From JBEEPE01 sp964489645 (GTDB lineage: Bacteria > Verrucomicrobiota > Verrucomicrobiia > Chthoniobacterales > Chthoniobacteraceae): a stretch of DNA of 13,714 nt. The stretch's first letter is position 1. The number at the start of each line of letters is the position of its first letter. Shown here in pieces: positions 1 through 8,188 of this stretch. Under the pieces are notes generated by a model. That model made no database searches. It saw nothing but the letters and a program-made list of their open reading frames with translations, and had not been told where the DNA came from. The stretch spans positions 1 to 13,714 of the forward strand of contig CAZAZT010000105.1 in assembly GCA_964489645.1 (NCBI GenBank). Reading direction: 5' to 3'. The translations under genes and the position numbers were made by a program.

Positions 1-1547
1 CGCTTCCGCAACCGGACCTCAACGTCATTCGCACGTGCCGGCCCCTGTGTGCTGCGCCCCTCTCGGATGATACGCTCCATACGCTCCGTCAACCGCAACA
101 CCTCGGCCGCGTGATCCTGCTCCACATTCCGCGTCTCCGACACGTCGGACTGCATGTCGAACAACTGGACCGCAGGAAGCCCCTTCGCCCCTTTGCCTGG
201 CCGCGGCTCACTCCAACCCCCTGAGTCACCACAAAAGGCTAACTTCCAACGCCGATCCCGGATCGCGAACGACCCATTGATCGAATGATGGACCACCTCC
301 TCTCGCCCCCCCACACGCCCCTCGAGCAGCGGCAGAAAACTCACGCTATCCTCACCCGCACCCTCTGGAAGGCGATCCCCCACAATCTCCGACATCGTCG
401 CCAACAGATCCGTCAAACACACCAACCCGTCGACCTCCAACCCCGCCCGCACCCGATCCGGCCAACGCACCAAAAAAGGCACCCGATGTCCCCCTTCAAA
501 GATGTCCGCCTTATGCCCCCGATAACGTTCACTCGGTTGATGCCCCTGCTCCTGAAGCCCCTTGATGTCCGCAGCAGGCGAACACCCGTTGTCGCTGGTC
601 ACCACAAAGAGGGTCGACTTCCCGATCCCCTGCGCCTCCACCTCCGCCAGAATGCGCCCAATCCCGTCGTCCGTCTGCATCACAAAGTCCCCGTACGCGC
701 CAAGACCACTCCGCCCCTGCCACGCTTCCGATGGAACGATCGGCGTATGAGGCGACGTCAAAGGTACATACAAGAAAAATGGCTTCCCGCTGCGCGCGTC
801 CGCACCGCGCTCCTTCACATAACCCACCGCCTCATCAATCAACCGCGGAAGCACATCCCCCGCATCAAACCCCTTCGCCAAAGGCCCCACCCGCGTCCGC
901 CCTCGATCCCTACCAAGGTACATCGGAAAACTCCCGTCCTCCTCCGGCAAAGCCATCACCTTGCGCCCCTCGATGAACGTGTAAGGCACCATATCCAAAG
1001 ACGCGCTCACGCCAAAATACCGCTCAAACCCCGCGCTGATAGGCCCCCCAGCGATTTCCGCTCCGTACTCCACGTTCCGGACCTGCCCCGCCTTCTCGAT
1101 CCCCAATGGCGTGATCCCCTCCGGAGCATTCACCTTCCAATCCATCCCAAGATGCCACTTCCCGATCACCGCTGTCCGATAACCCTTCAACCTCAAGTAC
1201 GAGGCCACCGTCATCCTTCCCTCCTCGATCAAACTCGGACTCAGCCCACCTAAAACGCCTGATTGCAACCGACTGCGCCAACAATAGCGCCCAGTCATGA
1301 TCCCGTAGCGCGTCGGCGTGCAAACCGAGGACCCAGAATGCGCATCCTTGAAAATCGCCCCCTCCCGCGCAATCCGATCCATCTGCGGAGTCCGGATCTT
1401 CCCTTCCCGATTCAAACAGCCAACATCCCCATACCCCAAATCGTCGCACAAGATGTAGACCACGTTCGGTCGATCAGCCCACAGGCCGAACGAAAAACAC
1501 AAGGCCACGCACGCCAGCCATCCCGAGAAACTTCGCAAAGAACGCAT
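1..1547 (-). CDS. Secreted type I sulfatase (arylsulfatase A-like), 3' end outside window
   Basis: This gene encodes a formylglycine-dependent sulfatase that would remove sulfate esters from a glycan in the periplasm or outside the cell. Read from the minus strand, 515 codons are visible without a stop; the frame runs off the left edge. Residues 1-24 form a signal peptide (basic start, hydrophobic core, ending LWA before DRPNVV). The first metal-binding motif is CDDLGYGD (34-41). The sulfatase signature is CTPTR (76-80), so Cys76 is the residue converted to formylglycine, followed by TGRY. Other family residues are GKWHLG (Lys130, His132), SPHTP (His267), SDNG (Asp319, Asn320) and Lys346 before EGGHRVP. 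The C-terminal part LFDMQSDVSETRNV is the usual end of the sulfatase fold, so few residues should be missing. The start is set by GGAGAG nine bases upstream and by the signal peptide. It lies 90 bp downstream of the large propeller gene and is probably co-transcribed. Glycine codons are mostly GGG, unlike its neighbours. The sulfatase family is certain; the substrate is unknown. Confidence 0.93.
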   Translation of the reverse strand, partial: MRSLRSFSGWLACVALCFSFGLWADRPNVVYILCDDLGYGDVGCLNREGKIRTPQMDRIAREGAIFKDAHSGSSVCTPTRYGIMTGRYCWRSRLQSGVLGGLSPSLIEEGRMTVASYLRLKGYRTAVIGKWHLGMDWKVNAPEGITPLGIEKAGQVRNVEYGAEIAGGPISAGFERYFGVSASLDMVPYTFIEGRKVMALPEEDGSFPMYLGRDRGRTRVGPLAKGFDAGDVLPRLIDEAVGYVKERGADARSGKPFFLYVPLTSPHTPIVPSEAWQGRSGLGAYGDFVMQTDDGIGRILAEVEAQGIGKSTLFVVTSDNGCSPAADIKGLQEQGHQPSERYRGHKADIFEGGHRVPFLVRWPDRVRAGLEVDGLVCLTDLLATMSEIVGDRLPEGAGEDSVSFLPLLEGRVGGREEVVHHSINGSFAIRDRRWKLAFCGDSGGWSEPRPGKGAKGLPAVQLFDMQSDVSETRNVEQDHAAEVLRLTERMERIIREGRSTQGPARANDVEVRLRK

Positions 1548-1556
1548 CCCGCGAAT

Positions 1557-1562
1557 CTCTCC
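1557..1562 (-). promoter_or_regulatory. Ribosome binding site of the sulfatase gene
   Basis: The minus strand reads GGAGAG here, nine bases before the ATG at 1547. It is one of only two clear Shine-Dalgarno sequences in the window. It supports this start for a sulfatase gene that is cut at the left edge, and independent translation of the gene after the upstream stop codon at 1638-1640. Confidence 0.6.
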
Positions 1563-1637
1563 ACAAACGTGACGCCATTCAACCTCAACCCGTTGAGCCA
1601 CACACCCAACGAGCTCCCCATCCACCAGTCCGCGTTC

Positions 1638-4600
1638 TCAACGACCTCGACCAACCCTATCGTCCTTCGTTCCGCCATAGTCAGGCCCCCCCGCACCGAC
1701 GTACCCAAAACTGGCCCCATCCGGATCGCGCGTCACCCAGAACGAGTAGAGTGCCCCATTCAGCAGCTTGAATCGAAACCTGACCGGCTTCCCCGCACCC
1801 TGAGCAAGCCCGTCCAAGGGCACACGCATCCGCGTCGAATCTCCCGAGATCACCGGCGAAGAACAAATCACACTTTCATCTGCGGCAATCACTTCCACTT
1901 GAAGGGATCCGTTCAGGTTCACGAAGCAATGCGACCCCGAGAATCGAACCGGACGAGTGAGCAACTCGCCCGACCCCTCCACACTGGCAAACCCGTCCCG
2001 TCGCAACGTCGCCAACCCGACCGATCCGCCAGTGTACATCCCACGCACCCCGCTCGGCGCAACCCCGCTGGTCCCCATGTAAGGGAAAACGAGTTCATCC
2101 CCTTTCACAACAAACATCCCCGCAGCACCATGCAGATATCCCCGATCCCATGCGCCCTCCACCCGCGAACCGGAGATGAACCCCGATCGATCCGGACGAT
2201 CCCAATGGAACCCATCCCGGCTGAAACCCAACTCCAGATCTACCAACTTCGGGAACTTGCCCGCATCGCATACCTCATTCTTCGGACCTCGGTGGATGTA
2301 GTGCATCCCGACCATCACGCTCTCGTACGCCACCGCATTCAAACTGTACAGCTGCGGCACATCACCCGCCCCAGGATAAACACCCTCAACCTCAGGACAA
2401 TCCAGTCGGTCCGAAGCCGTCCAATACACCGCCCGATCCCAGTCCGCCCCCTTCAAAAAACTGTCGCTCTCGAAGTAGTAACGACTCCTTCCTCGCACAG
2501 TCCCCCGCTTGATGCTGAAGCACCACTTCTTGCGGAACGGGTTGAAAAAGAACGAACAATAATCATCCGCAGCCATGGTCGTCGGAATCCCATCAGACCA
2601 CCGAGTCCCGTCCGAGACGTGCAACGAATGATTGAATCCATTGGGCCTCAATGCCTTGTCAACATGCATCCAACAGGTCAGGTACTTGATCCGCTCCGCC
2701 TCGGGCGCGTTCAGATCGAGCCACACGCAGTTGTCGGACCCCCCCGAACGAAGTGATGCCCCCTTCCACTGCAATCCTCTCTCAAGCAGATGATTGCCTC
2801 TGCCAGTTCCCAGATCTGGCCTGCTCCAGTGCACCATATCCGAGCTCGTCGCCACCGACAGGGCGCCCCGCCATCCCGCCACATGGAACAACTTGAAGAG
2901 CCCATCCGCTGGGTCATAGAAGATGCCGCCCTGGCCGGTGAACAAGGTCGCTTCCTCCCCTTTTTCGCCCTCCACCGACGGAGCTAACTCTTCCCGTGTC
3001 TCCGGCTTGAACACCGGATTCCCTTCAAACTTTTTTGCTTTGTGGAACTTACGCGTCAACGTGCTACGCTCTATCAGGAAATCGTCCACGAATAACTGTC
3101 GCCCCACATCGATCGGGATGACCTTCGGTAAACCGCCAGCCAACTGCGGTCCCACACGCCCATCCCGCTCCTTCAAATAAGGGACCTCCATCGGCTCCGC
3201 CGACCGAGGATCTCGGAACGTCGGCGGCCATGTCGAAGGAAGCTGGATGCCGTTGTACAAGACCTCAGGCTTCGGACCCGTCGCCTTGTTCGCCAACATC
3301 CGGAGCTTCGCGCCTTCCGAGACCAGCTTCCCAGCCAACACATCCTCCTCCCGAAACCGCGCCATCAAAATCTCGGCGTCCGTGTGCCGATTCCAATCGT
3401 AGAGGATGTGGATCCTGCCATCCGCGGACTCAAACCCATCGGGATAAGAAACCGCATCCCGCTCGTCCAGCACCAAGCCCCCCTTCCACGTCTGCCCCTC
3501 ATCTTCCGAGAGCCAGGCACTCATGTGCGTCCGCTTTTTCAAACGCTCCCCAGGCGAACCGTTTTTCACCAACAAGATCCGGCCGGACTTCAGACGCCGC
3601 AAAAAGAACCGCGCATTCACATTCTGGACCGTGGCGGCAAGCGTCGGCTCACTCCAACTGCGTCCTCCGTCCGACGAAAAGCTCTCATGCGGTTGACCTT
3701 TGGTCCGAGCCAACATCCACACCCGTCCATCGCGCAGCTCCACCATCATGTGCTCATCGAACTCCCAGTCCGGGAACTGAAGGTGCCCACGCTCACTCCA
3801 ACTCGCTCCCTCGTCATTCGAGAAGAACACGCGCGCGGTCTTGCGGTGCCAATCCGACACCGGCAAAAGCCACTCGCCGTTCTTTAGCACCGTCGGTTTG
3901 TTCAGCGTACATCCCTCCGCGAACATCACGGGATCCGTCCACTGCGGATGCTCCGCATCTGGATCATCGCATCGGATGAACCAGTTCGTTATCCGCTTCT
4001 GCGCATCACCTAACTGCTGATCGAAGAACAACCACACACGCCCCCGTGGATCAGTCCACACATTGCCGACCAATGCCCCGCAAACCTTCTGAGCAGAGCC
4101 CGTTCGCGCCCCCACCGCCAGCCGCGGCTTCGACCATGATTCACCTCCATCGTCACTCGTCGCCAACAGGAAGTATCCGTCCGCCTTGTCGCCTGTACCC
4201 GTCCAGCAGCCCCAGATACGGCCCTTGGCCGTCCGATCCATCCCGATGATCATCGCCCCAGGCCGAGCATCATCTTGGAAGGCAGCACCCGGGTCCGCGA
4301 GCACCGACGGACTCATCCCATCGACCTCCTTCACTGCCGCACCATCGGACAACACAAGAAGCACCATCTTGTTGAACTGCAGCCGATCGCCCACCTTGAC
4401 CTCTTTGCGGAAGAGAGCGACTCGATTGATCTCTCCCGGAAACAGTTGCGCCTCGGGCTGATCCACCTTCAAGAATCCTGCTTTCCTCAATGCATCCTCT
4501 TGGCTCGCTGCACGCGGCCGCAAGGATGGTGTGATTGCAAAAAGCACCCCTGCCTTCGTCACGGTGACGTCCATCTTCTCGATGCTCGTCCGATGAAACA

Positions 4601-7082
4601 CACGCTCTTGCAACCCCGCTGGGACCTCGTCGATGACATAATCGCGATCCGTAAAAAGCCGCACGCCGCGCCGCATCACGGGAGGCTCCAAAGGCTTCGC
4701 TGCGGGCCACGCGATACGCTTCTGCCCCCGCTGATCCTCGAACGCTCCCGTCCGCTCCAATTTCCCAAACATGATCCGATCGGAGGTCCCACCATGGTCA
4801 CTCTGCGTGACCGACAGCCAGACCTCTCCATCATGTTCATGGAGAGTTGGATATTGAAAGGAGTGCGGGCTCTCAAACCGGTACTTCCGCTGCCACGTCT
4901 GCCCATCCGACGACACATCCACATTGAACACGCTGCGTCCACAATCGCCGAACCGCGTATTTTCCTGCCATCCCATGTAGTACACCCCAGCGAACCGATC
5001 GAAGGTTGGTTTCGAGTTCAACCCGTTTGGAATGAAACCTCTCTGCGCTCCGACCGACCAACTCCTGCCGTCGCGACTCGTCGTGAAATGATAGTTTCCA
5101 GAATCGTTGCGACAGATCGCCATCCACGTCCCGTCGGGCAACCGGTTGACCGACGATTCGCTCAGCGATTCTGTCTGAGGCTCATTGTAGTGTCCGAGCA
5201 CTTCCACCGTCGCATGATCGTCGTGCATCAGTGCAAGCGCGTTCTGCTTTCCCGGGAAGTTATTGATGGCCACATACATTCGACCGTCGAAAACCTTGAA
5301 TGAATCAAAGAGATACAGGCCGTGGTTGACGGCGGGTCGCTTGAATCCCTGCGCCGCCGCATCCGCATGGAAATGCCGAGGCTCCATGTCGAACACTCCG
5401 GCTTGGGTCTTCAACTTCACCCGATGGATCGTCTCGGCGAAGGTCTCCGTGCGCAGATCGAAATCGCGGTACCATGTCGTGGCCTGTTCCGTCTTTGGCT
5501 GACTGCAAAAGTACGCCCTCAAGGTGTGCTCATCTCGTCGCAGGATACGCGGCACGAATGTCTGTGCGTCCGGCAGTGTGGCGTTTGAAAAGACCTGTCC
5601 CGCACGCGCAAGAAGCTGCGTCTTCTCGATGCGCAAGGAATCCAGGTTCACCACGCTAAGGATGCAGTACATCGCTGCACCCGCCCCGTGTCCCGGCGCC
5701 ACATCGTTGTCATGCTCGACCACATACGCCTTTCGCCCTACGCACACGAACTCGGCATCATGCGCTCCCTTCGCCTGCTGGGGCGTGACCCGAGCGAGTC
5801 TGCGCATCACCACATCACCCGCCAGCGCAGGATCCCATCCTGCAGGGACCAATGCTCCCGTACTCGCAGGAAGAACCCCGCTCCGGAAAAGTGCATCCGT
5901 CTCGGCCAGCGTGAACCGAACGCTGACCACACTGTGCTTCTGAGGCCCAGCATCCCGCTTGATGTAGGTTGTCGCGACGAACGTCTCGTCGTTGAGCAAC
6001 TCAATATCCGAATAGCCACAGTCAGAGTTACCGCTCCCCGGAGCTTCAGCGAGACCGCGCAGTCCATTGTGCATCAATTTGATGCGATACTGTCCCTCGC
6101 GGCCTTCAACAAGGTCGTCAAAAGTCCCCACCCACGCGACATAGTGTCCGTACGTTGTACTCACTCGCGACATGTCTCGGAACGCCACCACCAATCGGCC
6201 ATCCGGCGCCTGCTTGATCACATGCCGATCGCCCGTCAGCGCTGCAGGCAACTCCCTCGAATCACTCCACGTCCGCGCGTCGTCGTGACTTTCAGAGAAC
6301 AGCGAATGAAACCATCGCGTGTTCTCTCGCATGAGCATCAGTAACCGTTTCCCATCCGCAGACCGCACAACGCTCGGCTGCGCCCATTGCCCCGGAACCC
6401 GGAGGATGATGCGCTCCGGACTCCACGTGCGGCCACCATCCAACGACTCGCTCTGCCACACCACTGGATGCGGATCTTTGGCATTCGACGGATCGCGCCG
6501 ATCGGACCACATGACCAAGCGTTTGCCCCCGTCAAAAGGCAGGATGCTCTTCGGCGGCACCTCGCCAATCAGTCCCGTCGCCTCCATCCGCGACCACGTG
6601 CGTCCCCCATCCTCGGAAAAGGCCCTGCGAATGTTTCCCGGAAAATCACATCCGCCGAAGAGGAAAAGCCGTTCCACACCCGATGGATCCTTCAACCGAT
6701 GAAGCACTGGCGTTGTCTGCTTCACCTCTTTCCAGTCCGCCGGAGTCGCCAACGGAGCACTCCAGGTGAGTCCTCCGTCATCGCTACGAGAAAGCGGCCC
6801 AAGCCGACCCGCATGACCGATGCACCATGCCGCGAACAGGGTCCTACCATCCGCCATCAAGGCCGTATCGCAGTGCCCCTGATACGTCTCCTCCGTCCCC
6901 TGTGCCACCACGATCTGCCGATGTCTCTCGCCGGAGATGTCGATCGTGGGAATCCGGATACTCCGTGAAACACCTTCCTTTGGCCCGCTGAACTCCGGGG
7001 TCGATGCCGCACCATGGCTTGTCAGAGAGAGCAGGAGAACGAATAGAGCCGCTCCAAGGGATTGATGGAAGGTCGTGAACAT
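1638..7082 (-). CDS. Secreted giant multi-propeller sialidase-like / GH32-43-like protein
   Basis: A single open frame of 1814 codons is counted from the ATG at 7082; a GTG at 7127 would add 15 residues. Neither start has a clear ribosome site. The ATG is preferred because it gives a compact signal peptide (1-26, core LGAALFVLLLSL), although that peptide lacks Lys/Arg. Module 1 (about 40-400) is a BNR sialidase-type propeller with an RIP motif (43-45) and Asp boxes at 100-107, 156-163, 213-220 and a degenerate one at 265-272. Module 2 (about 405-790) is a divergent propeller with Asp-box-like SRDGRSW (669-675) and SSDGQTW (724-730). Next come a beta-rich domain (about 805-925) and module 3 (about 935-1260), a second clear BNR sialidase-like propeller with Asp boxes at 976-983, 1088-1095, 1136-1143 and 1192-1199. 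Module 4 (about 1320-1710) opens with GRQLFVDDFL (1327-1336), typical of PVC proteins annotated as glycosyl hydrolase family 32/43-like. It ends in a beta-sandwich-like tail (GDSTR, LYSFWV). It is probably a periplasmic or surface glycan hydrolase or binder acting with the adjacent sulfatase. Whether any module is a true sialidase is not shown. Confidence 0.88.
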   Translation of the reverse strand: MFTTFHQSLGAALFVLLLSLTSHGAASTPEFSGPKEGVSRSIRIPTIDISGERHRQIVVAQGTEETYQGHCDTALMADGRTLFAAWCIGHAGRLGPLSRSDDGGLTWSAPLATPADWKEVKQTTPVLHRLKDPSGVERLFLFGGCDFPGNIRRAFSEDGGRTWSRMEATGLIGEVPPKSILPFDGGKRLVMWSDRRDPSNAKDPHPVVWQSESLDGGRTWSPERIILRVPGQWAQPSVVRSADGKRLLMLMRENTRWFHSLFSESHDDARTWSDSRELPAALTGDRHVIKQAPDGRLVVAFRDMSRVSTTYGHYVAWVGTFDDLVEGREGQYRIKLMHNGLRGLAEAPGSGNSDCGYSDIELLNDETFVATTYIKRDAGPQKHSVVSVRFTLAETDALFRSGVLPASTGALVPAGWDPALAGDVVMRRLARVTPQQAKGAHDAEFVCVGRKAYVVEHDNDVAPGHGAGAAMYCILSVVNLDSLRIEKTQLLARAGQVFSNATLPDAQTFVPRILRRDEHTLRAYFCSQPKTEQATTWYRDFDLRTETFAETIHRVKLKTQAGVFDMEPRHFHADAAAQGFKRPAVNHGLYLFDSFKVFDGRMYVAINNFPGKQNALALMHDDHATVEVLGHYNEPQTESLSESSVNRLPDGTWMAICRNDSGNYHFTTSRDGRSWSVGAQRGFIPNGLNSKPTFDRFAGVYYMGWQENTRFGDCGRSVFNVDVSSDGQTWQRKYRFESPHSFQYPTLHEHDGEVWLSVTQSDHGGTSDRIMFGKLERTGAFEDQRGQKRIAWPAAKPLEPPVMRRGVRLFTDRDYVIDEVPAGLQERVFHRTSIEKMDVTVTKAGVLFAITPSLRPRAASQEDALRKAGFLKVDQPEAQLFPGEINRVALFRKEVKVGDRLQFNKMVLLVLSDGAAVKEVDGMSPSVLADPGAAFQDDARPGAMIIGMDRTAKGRIWGCWTGTGDKADGYFLLATSDDGGESWSKPRLAVGARTGSAQKVCGALVGNVWTDPRGRVWLFFDQQLGDAQKRITNWFIRCDDPDAEHPQWTDPVMFAEGCTLNKPTVLKNGEWLLPVSDWHRKTARVFFSNDEGASWSERGHLQFPDWEFDEHMMVELRDGRVWMLARTKGQPHESFSSDGGRSWSEPTLAATVQNVNARFFLRRLKSGRILLVKNGSPGERLKKRTHMSAWLSEDEGQTWKGGLVLDERDAVSYPDGFESADGRIHILYDWNRHTDAEILMARFREEDVLAGKLVSEGAKLRMLANKATGPKPEVLYNGIQLPSTWPPTFRDPRSAEPMEVPYLKERDGRVGPQLAGGLPKVIPIDVGRQLFVDDFLIERSTLTRKFHKAKKFEGNPVFKPETREELAPSVEGEKGEEATLFTGQGGIFYDPADGLFKLFHVAGWRGALSVATSSDMVHWSRPDLGTGRGNHLLERGLQWKGASLRSGGSDNCVWLDLNAPEAERIKYLTCWMHVDKALRPNGFNHSLHVSDGTRWSDGIPTTMAADDYCSFFFNPFRKKWCFSIKRGTVRGRSRYYFESDSFLKGADWDRAVYWTASDRLDCPEVEGVYPGAGDVPQLYSLNAVAYESVMVGMHYIHRGPKNEVCDAGKFPKLVDLELGFSRDGFHWDRPDRSGFISGSRVEGAWDRGYLHGAAGMFVVKGDELVFPYMGTSGVAPSGVRGMYTGGSVGLATLRRDGFASVEGSGELLTRPVRFSGSHCFVNLNGSLQVEVIAADESVICSSPVISGDSTRMRVPLDGLAQGAGKPVRFRFKLLNGALYSFWVTRDPDGASFGYVGAGGPDYGGTKDDRVGRGR

Positions 7083-7136
7083 GTGTGCGATAGAGATGAA
7101 CGGATTTGGTTCGATAGGGAAGGTCACCGTTATGTT

Positions 7137-7146
7137 ATGTTAACAT
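7137..7146. promoter_or_regulatory. Palindrome in the divergent control region, possible regulator operator
   Basis: ATGTTAACAT is a perfect ten-base palindrome one base before the regulator's ATG and 54 bases before the preferred ATG of the giant gene. It is preceded by a direct copy of its left arm (ATGTT at 7132-7136). LacI-type proteins commonly bind palindromes and repress their own gene and neighbouring operons, so its place between divergent genes suits an operator. It lacks the central CG typical of many LacI operators. The sequence TATGTT at 7131-7136 could also act as a -10 element for a nearly leaderless regulator mRNA. Function is inferred from position and symmetry only. Confidence 0.4.
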
Positions 7147-7147
7147 C

Positions 7148-8188
7148 ATGGATCGCGTCTCGGTGCCCACACTCAAAGACGTCGCCCTCGCGGCCAGCGT
7201 TTCAACCATGACCGTTTCACGCGTCCTGCGCGGATTGACCTGCGTCTCCGACGCCATCCGGAAACGCGTGCTGCGCGAGGCTCGCCGGTTGGACTACCAA
7301 CCCGATCCGCACCTCACCCGGATGATGCAAATCGTTCGCGGCAAAAAGGAAAGCCGCCAGCGGGCTGTGATCGCATTGATCAGGGAACACGTCCCCCAAG
7401 ATGGGCTTCTCGGCCCGTCCTATCAGTACGTCCCCCTCGAGGATATCCGACAAAGAGCTCATTCCCATGGCTATACCATCGAGGAGTTCCATCTCGGCCG
7501 AGATGGTATGACTCCAAAACGGTTGCAGAAGATCCTGCACGCGCGAGGGATCGAGGGCGTCATCGTCTCGCCGCAAAGCATGCAGCTTCCCTGTAGCAAA
7601 CTGGATTACACCGGGTTCGCCGCTGTCACCTTCGGCTATGCGATGCGATCACCCGCGCTCCATATGACGGCGGGCAACATGACCCTCGGTATCCAAACAG
7701 CCGCTGAACAGCTTGTCCGCCGCGGATATGCGCGGATCGGGGTTGCCGTGACCGAGTGGATCGTGACCCGATCCCAGTTCGGCTACACTGGAGGCCTTTT
7801 CCACTGGCAACAGAGTCTTCCAGAGAGCAAACGGGTTCCGCTCCTGCTGTTGCGTGAAAATGATCTCAGCAGAGGGCGCAACGCATTCGTGAAATGGATG
7901 AAGGCCCATTCGCCGGATGCACTCATCTCCTTCGACACACACGTGCCGAGTTGGCTCAAAGAAATGGGGTTGCGCGTGCCCGACGACATCGGATTTGTGG
8001 TCCATGACTGGACGCCCGCGATGAAGGGGTTCGCAGGGATCCATCAACGACGAAATCATCTCGCCGCTGCCGCGGTGGATCTCGTCGTGACTCAGATTTC
8101 GCAGCACGAGTTCGGGATTCCCGAAGTGCCGAGACAGATCATGATTCCCCCCCAGTGGATCGAGGGACCGAGCATTCGCCCGCTTTGA
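7148..8188 (+). CDS. LacI-family transcriptional regulator
   Basis: This 346-aa protein has the two-part layout of LacI/GalR regulators. An N-terminal helix-turn-helix at about residues 9-29 (LKDVALAASVSTMTVSRVLRG) is followed by a helix (VSDAIRKRVLREARRL), then a periplasmic-binding-protein-like effector domain from about 70 to 340 that would bind a sugar. The hinge is unusual: the common pattern with Asn and Ala-Arg is replaced by YQPDPHLTRMM. Near the C-terminus, GIHQRRNHLAAAAVDLV resembles a signature of LacI-type proteins in Verrucomicrobiota-like genomes. The start at 7148 places the DNA-binding domain correctly, but no Shine-Dalgarno sequence precedes it, so the mRNA may be leaderless or nearly so. 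It is transcribed away from the propeller-sulfatase operon and is its probable regulator; this is inferred from gene order. The effector is unknown. Confidence 0.92.
   Translation: MDRVSVPTLKDVALAASVSTMTVSRVLRGLTCVSDAIRKRVLREARRLDYQPDPHLTRMMQIVRGKKESRQRAVIALIREHVPQDGLLGPSYQYVPLEDIRQRAHSHGYTIEEFHLGRDGMTPKRLQKILHARGIEGVIVSPQSMQLPCSKLDYTGFAAVTFGYAMRSPALHMTAGNMTLGIQTAAEQLVRRGYARIGVAVTEWIVTRSQFGYTGGLFHWQQSLPESKRVPLLLLRENDLSRGRNAFVKWMKAHSPDALISFDTHVPSWLKEMGLRVPDDIGFVVHDWTPAMKGFAGIHQRRNHLAAAAVDLVVTQISQHEFGIPEVPRQIMIPPQWIEGPSIRPL

Noticed and set aside
285..1253. 322-codon plus-strand frame opposite the sulfatase
   Set aside because: It lies antisense to a gene with intact sulfatase motifs; its translation is rich in His, Pro and Arg with no domain features, as expected from a GC-rich shadow frame.
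1263..2756. 497-codon plus-strand frame
   Set aside because: It is antisense to the end of the propeller gene and the start of the sulfatase, spans the junction of two real genes, and has low-complexity His/Pro/Arg composition.
4275..5303. 342-codon plus-strand frame
   Set aside because: It is antisense to the propeller gene, shows no recognisable motif, and is explained by the scarcity of stops in GC-rich DNA.
7083..7127. GTG start at 7127 for the giant gene
   Set aside because: It adds 15 residues before an otherwise ordinary signal-peptide core, leaves only 20 bp to the regulator ATG, and has no ribosome site. It is not fully excluded.
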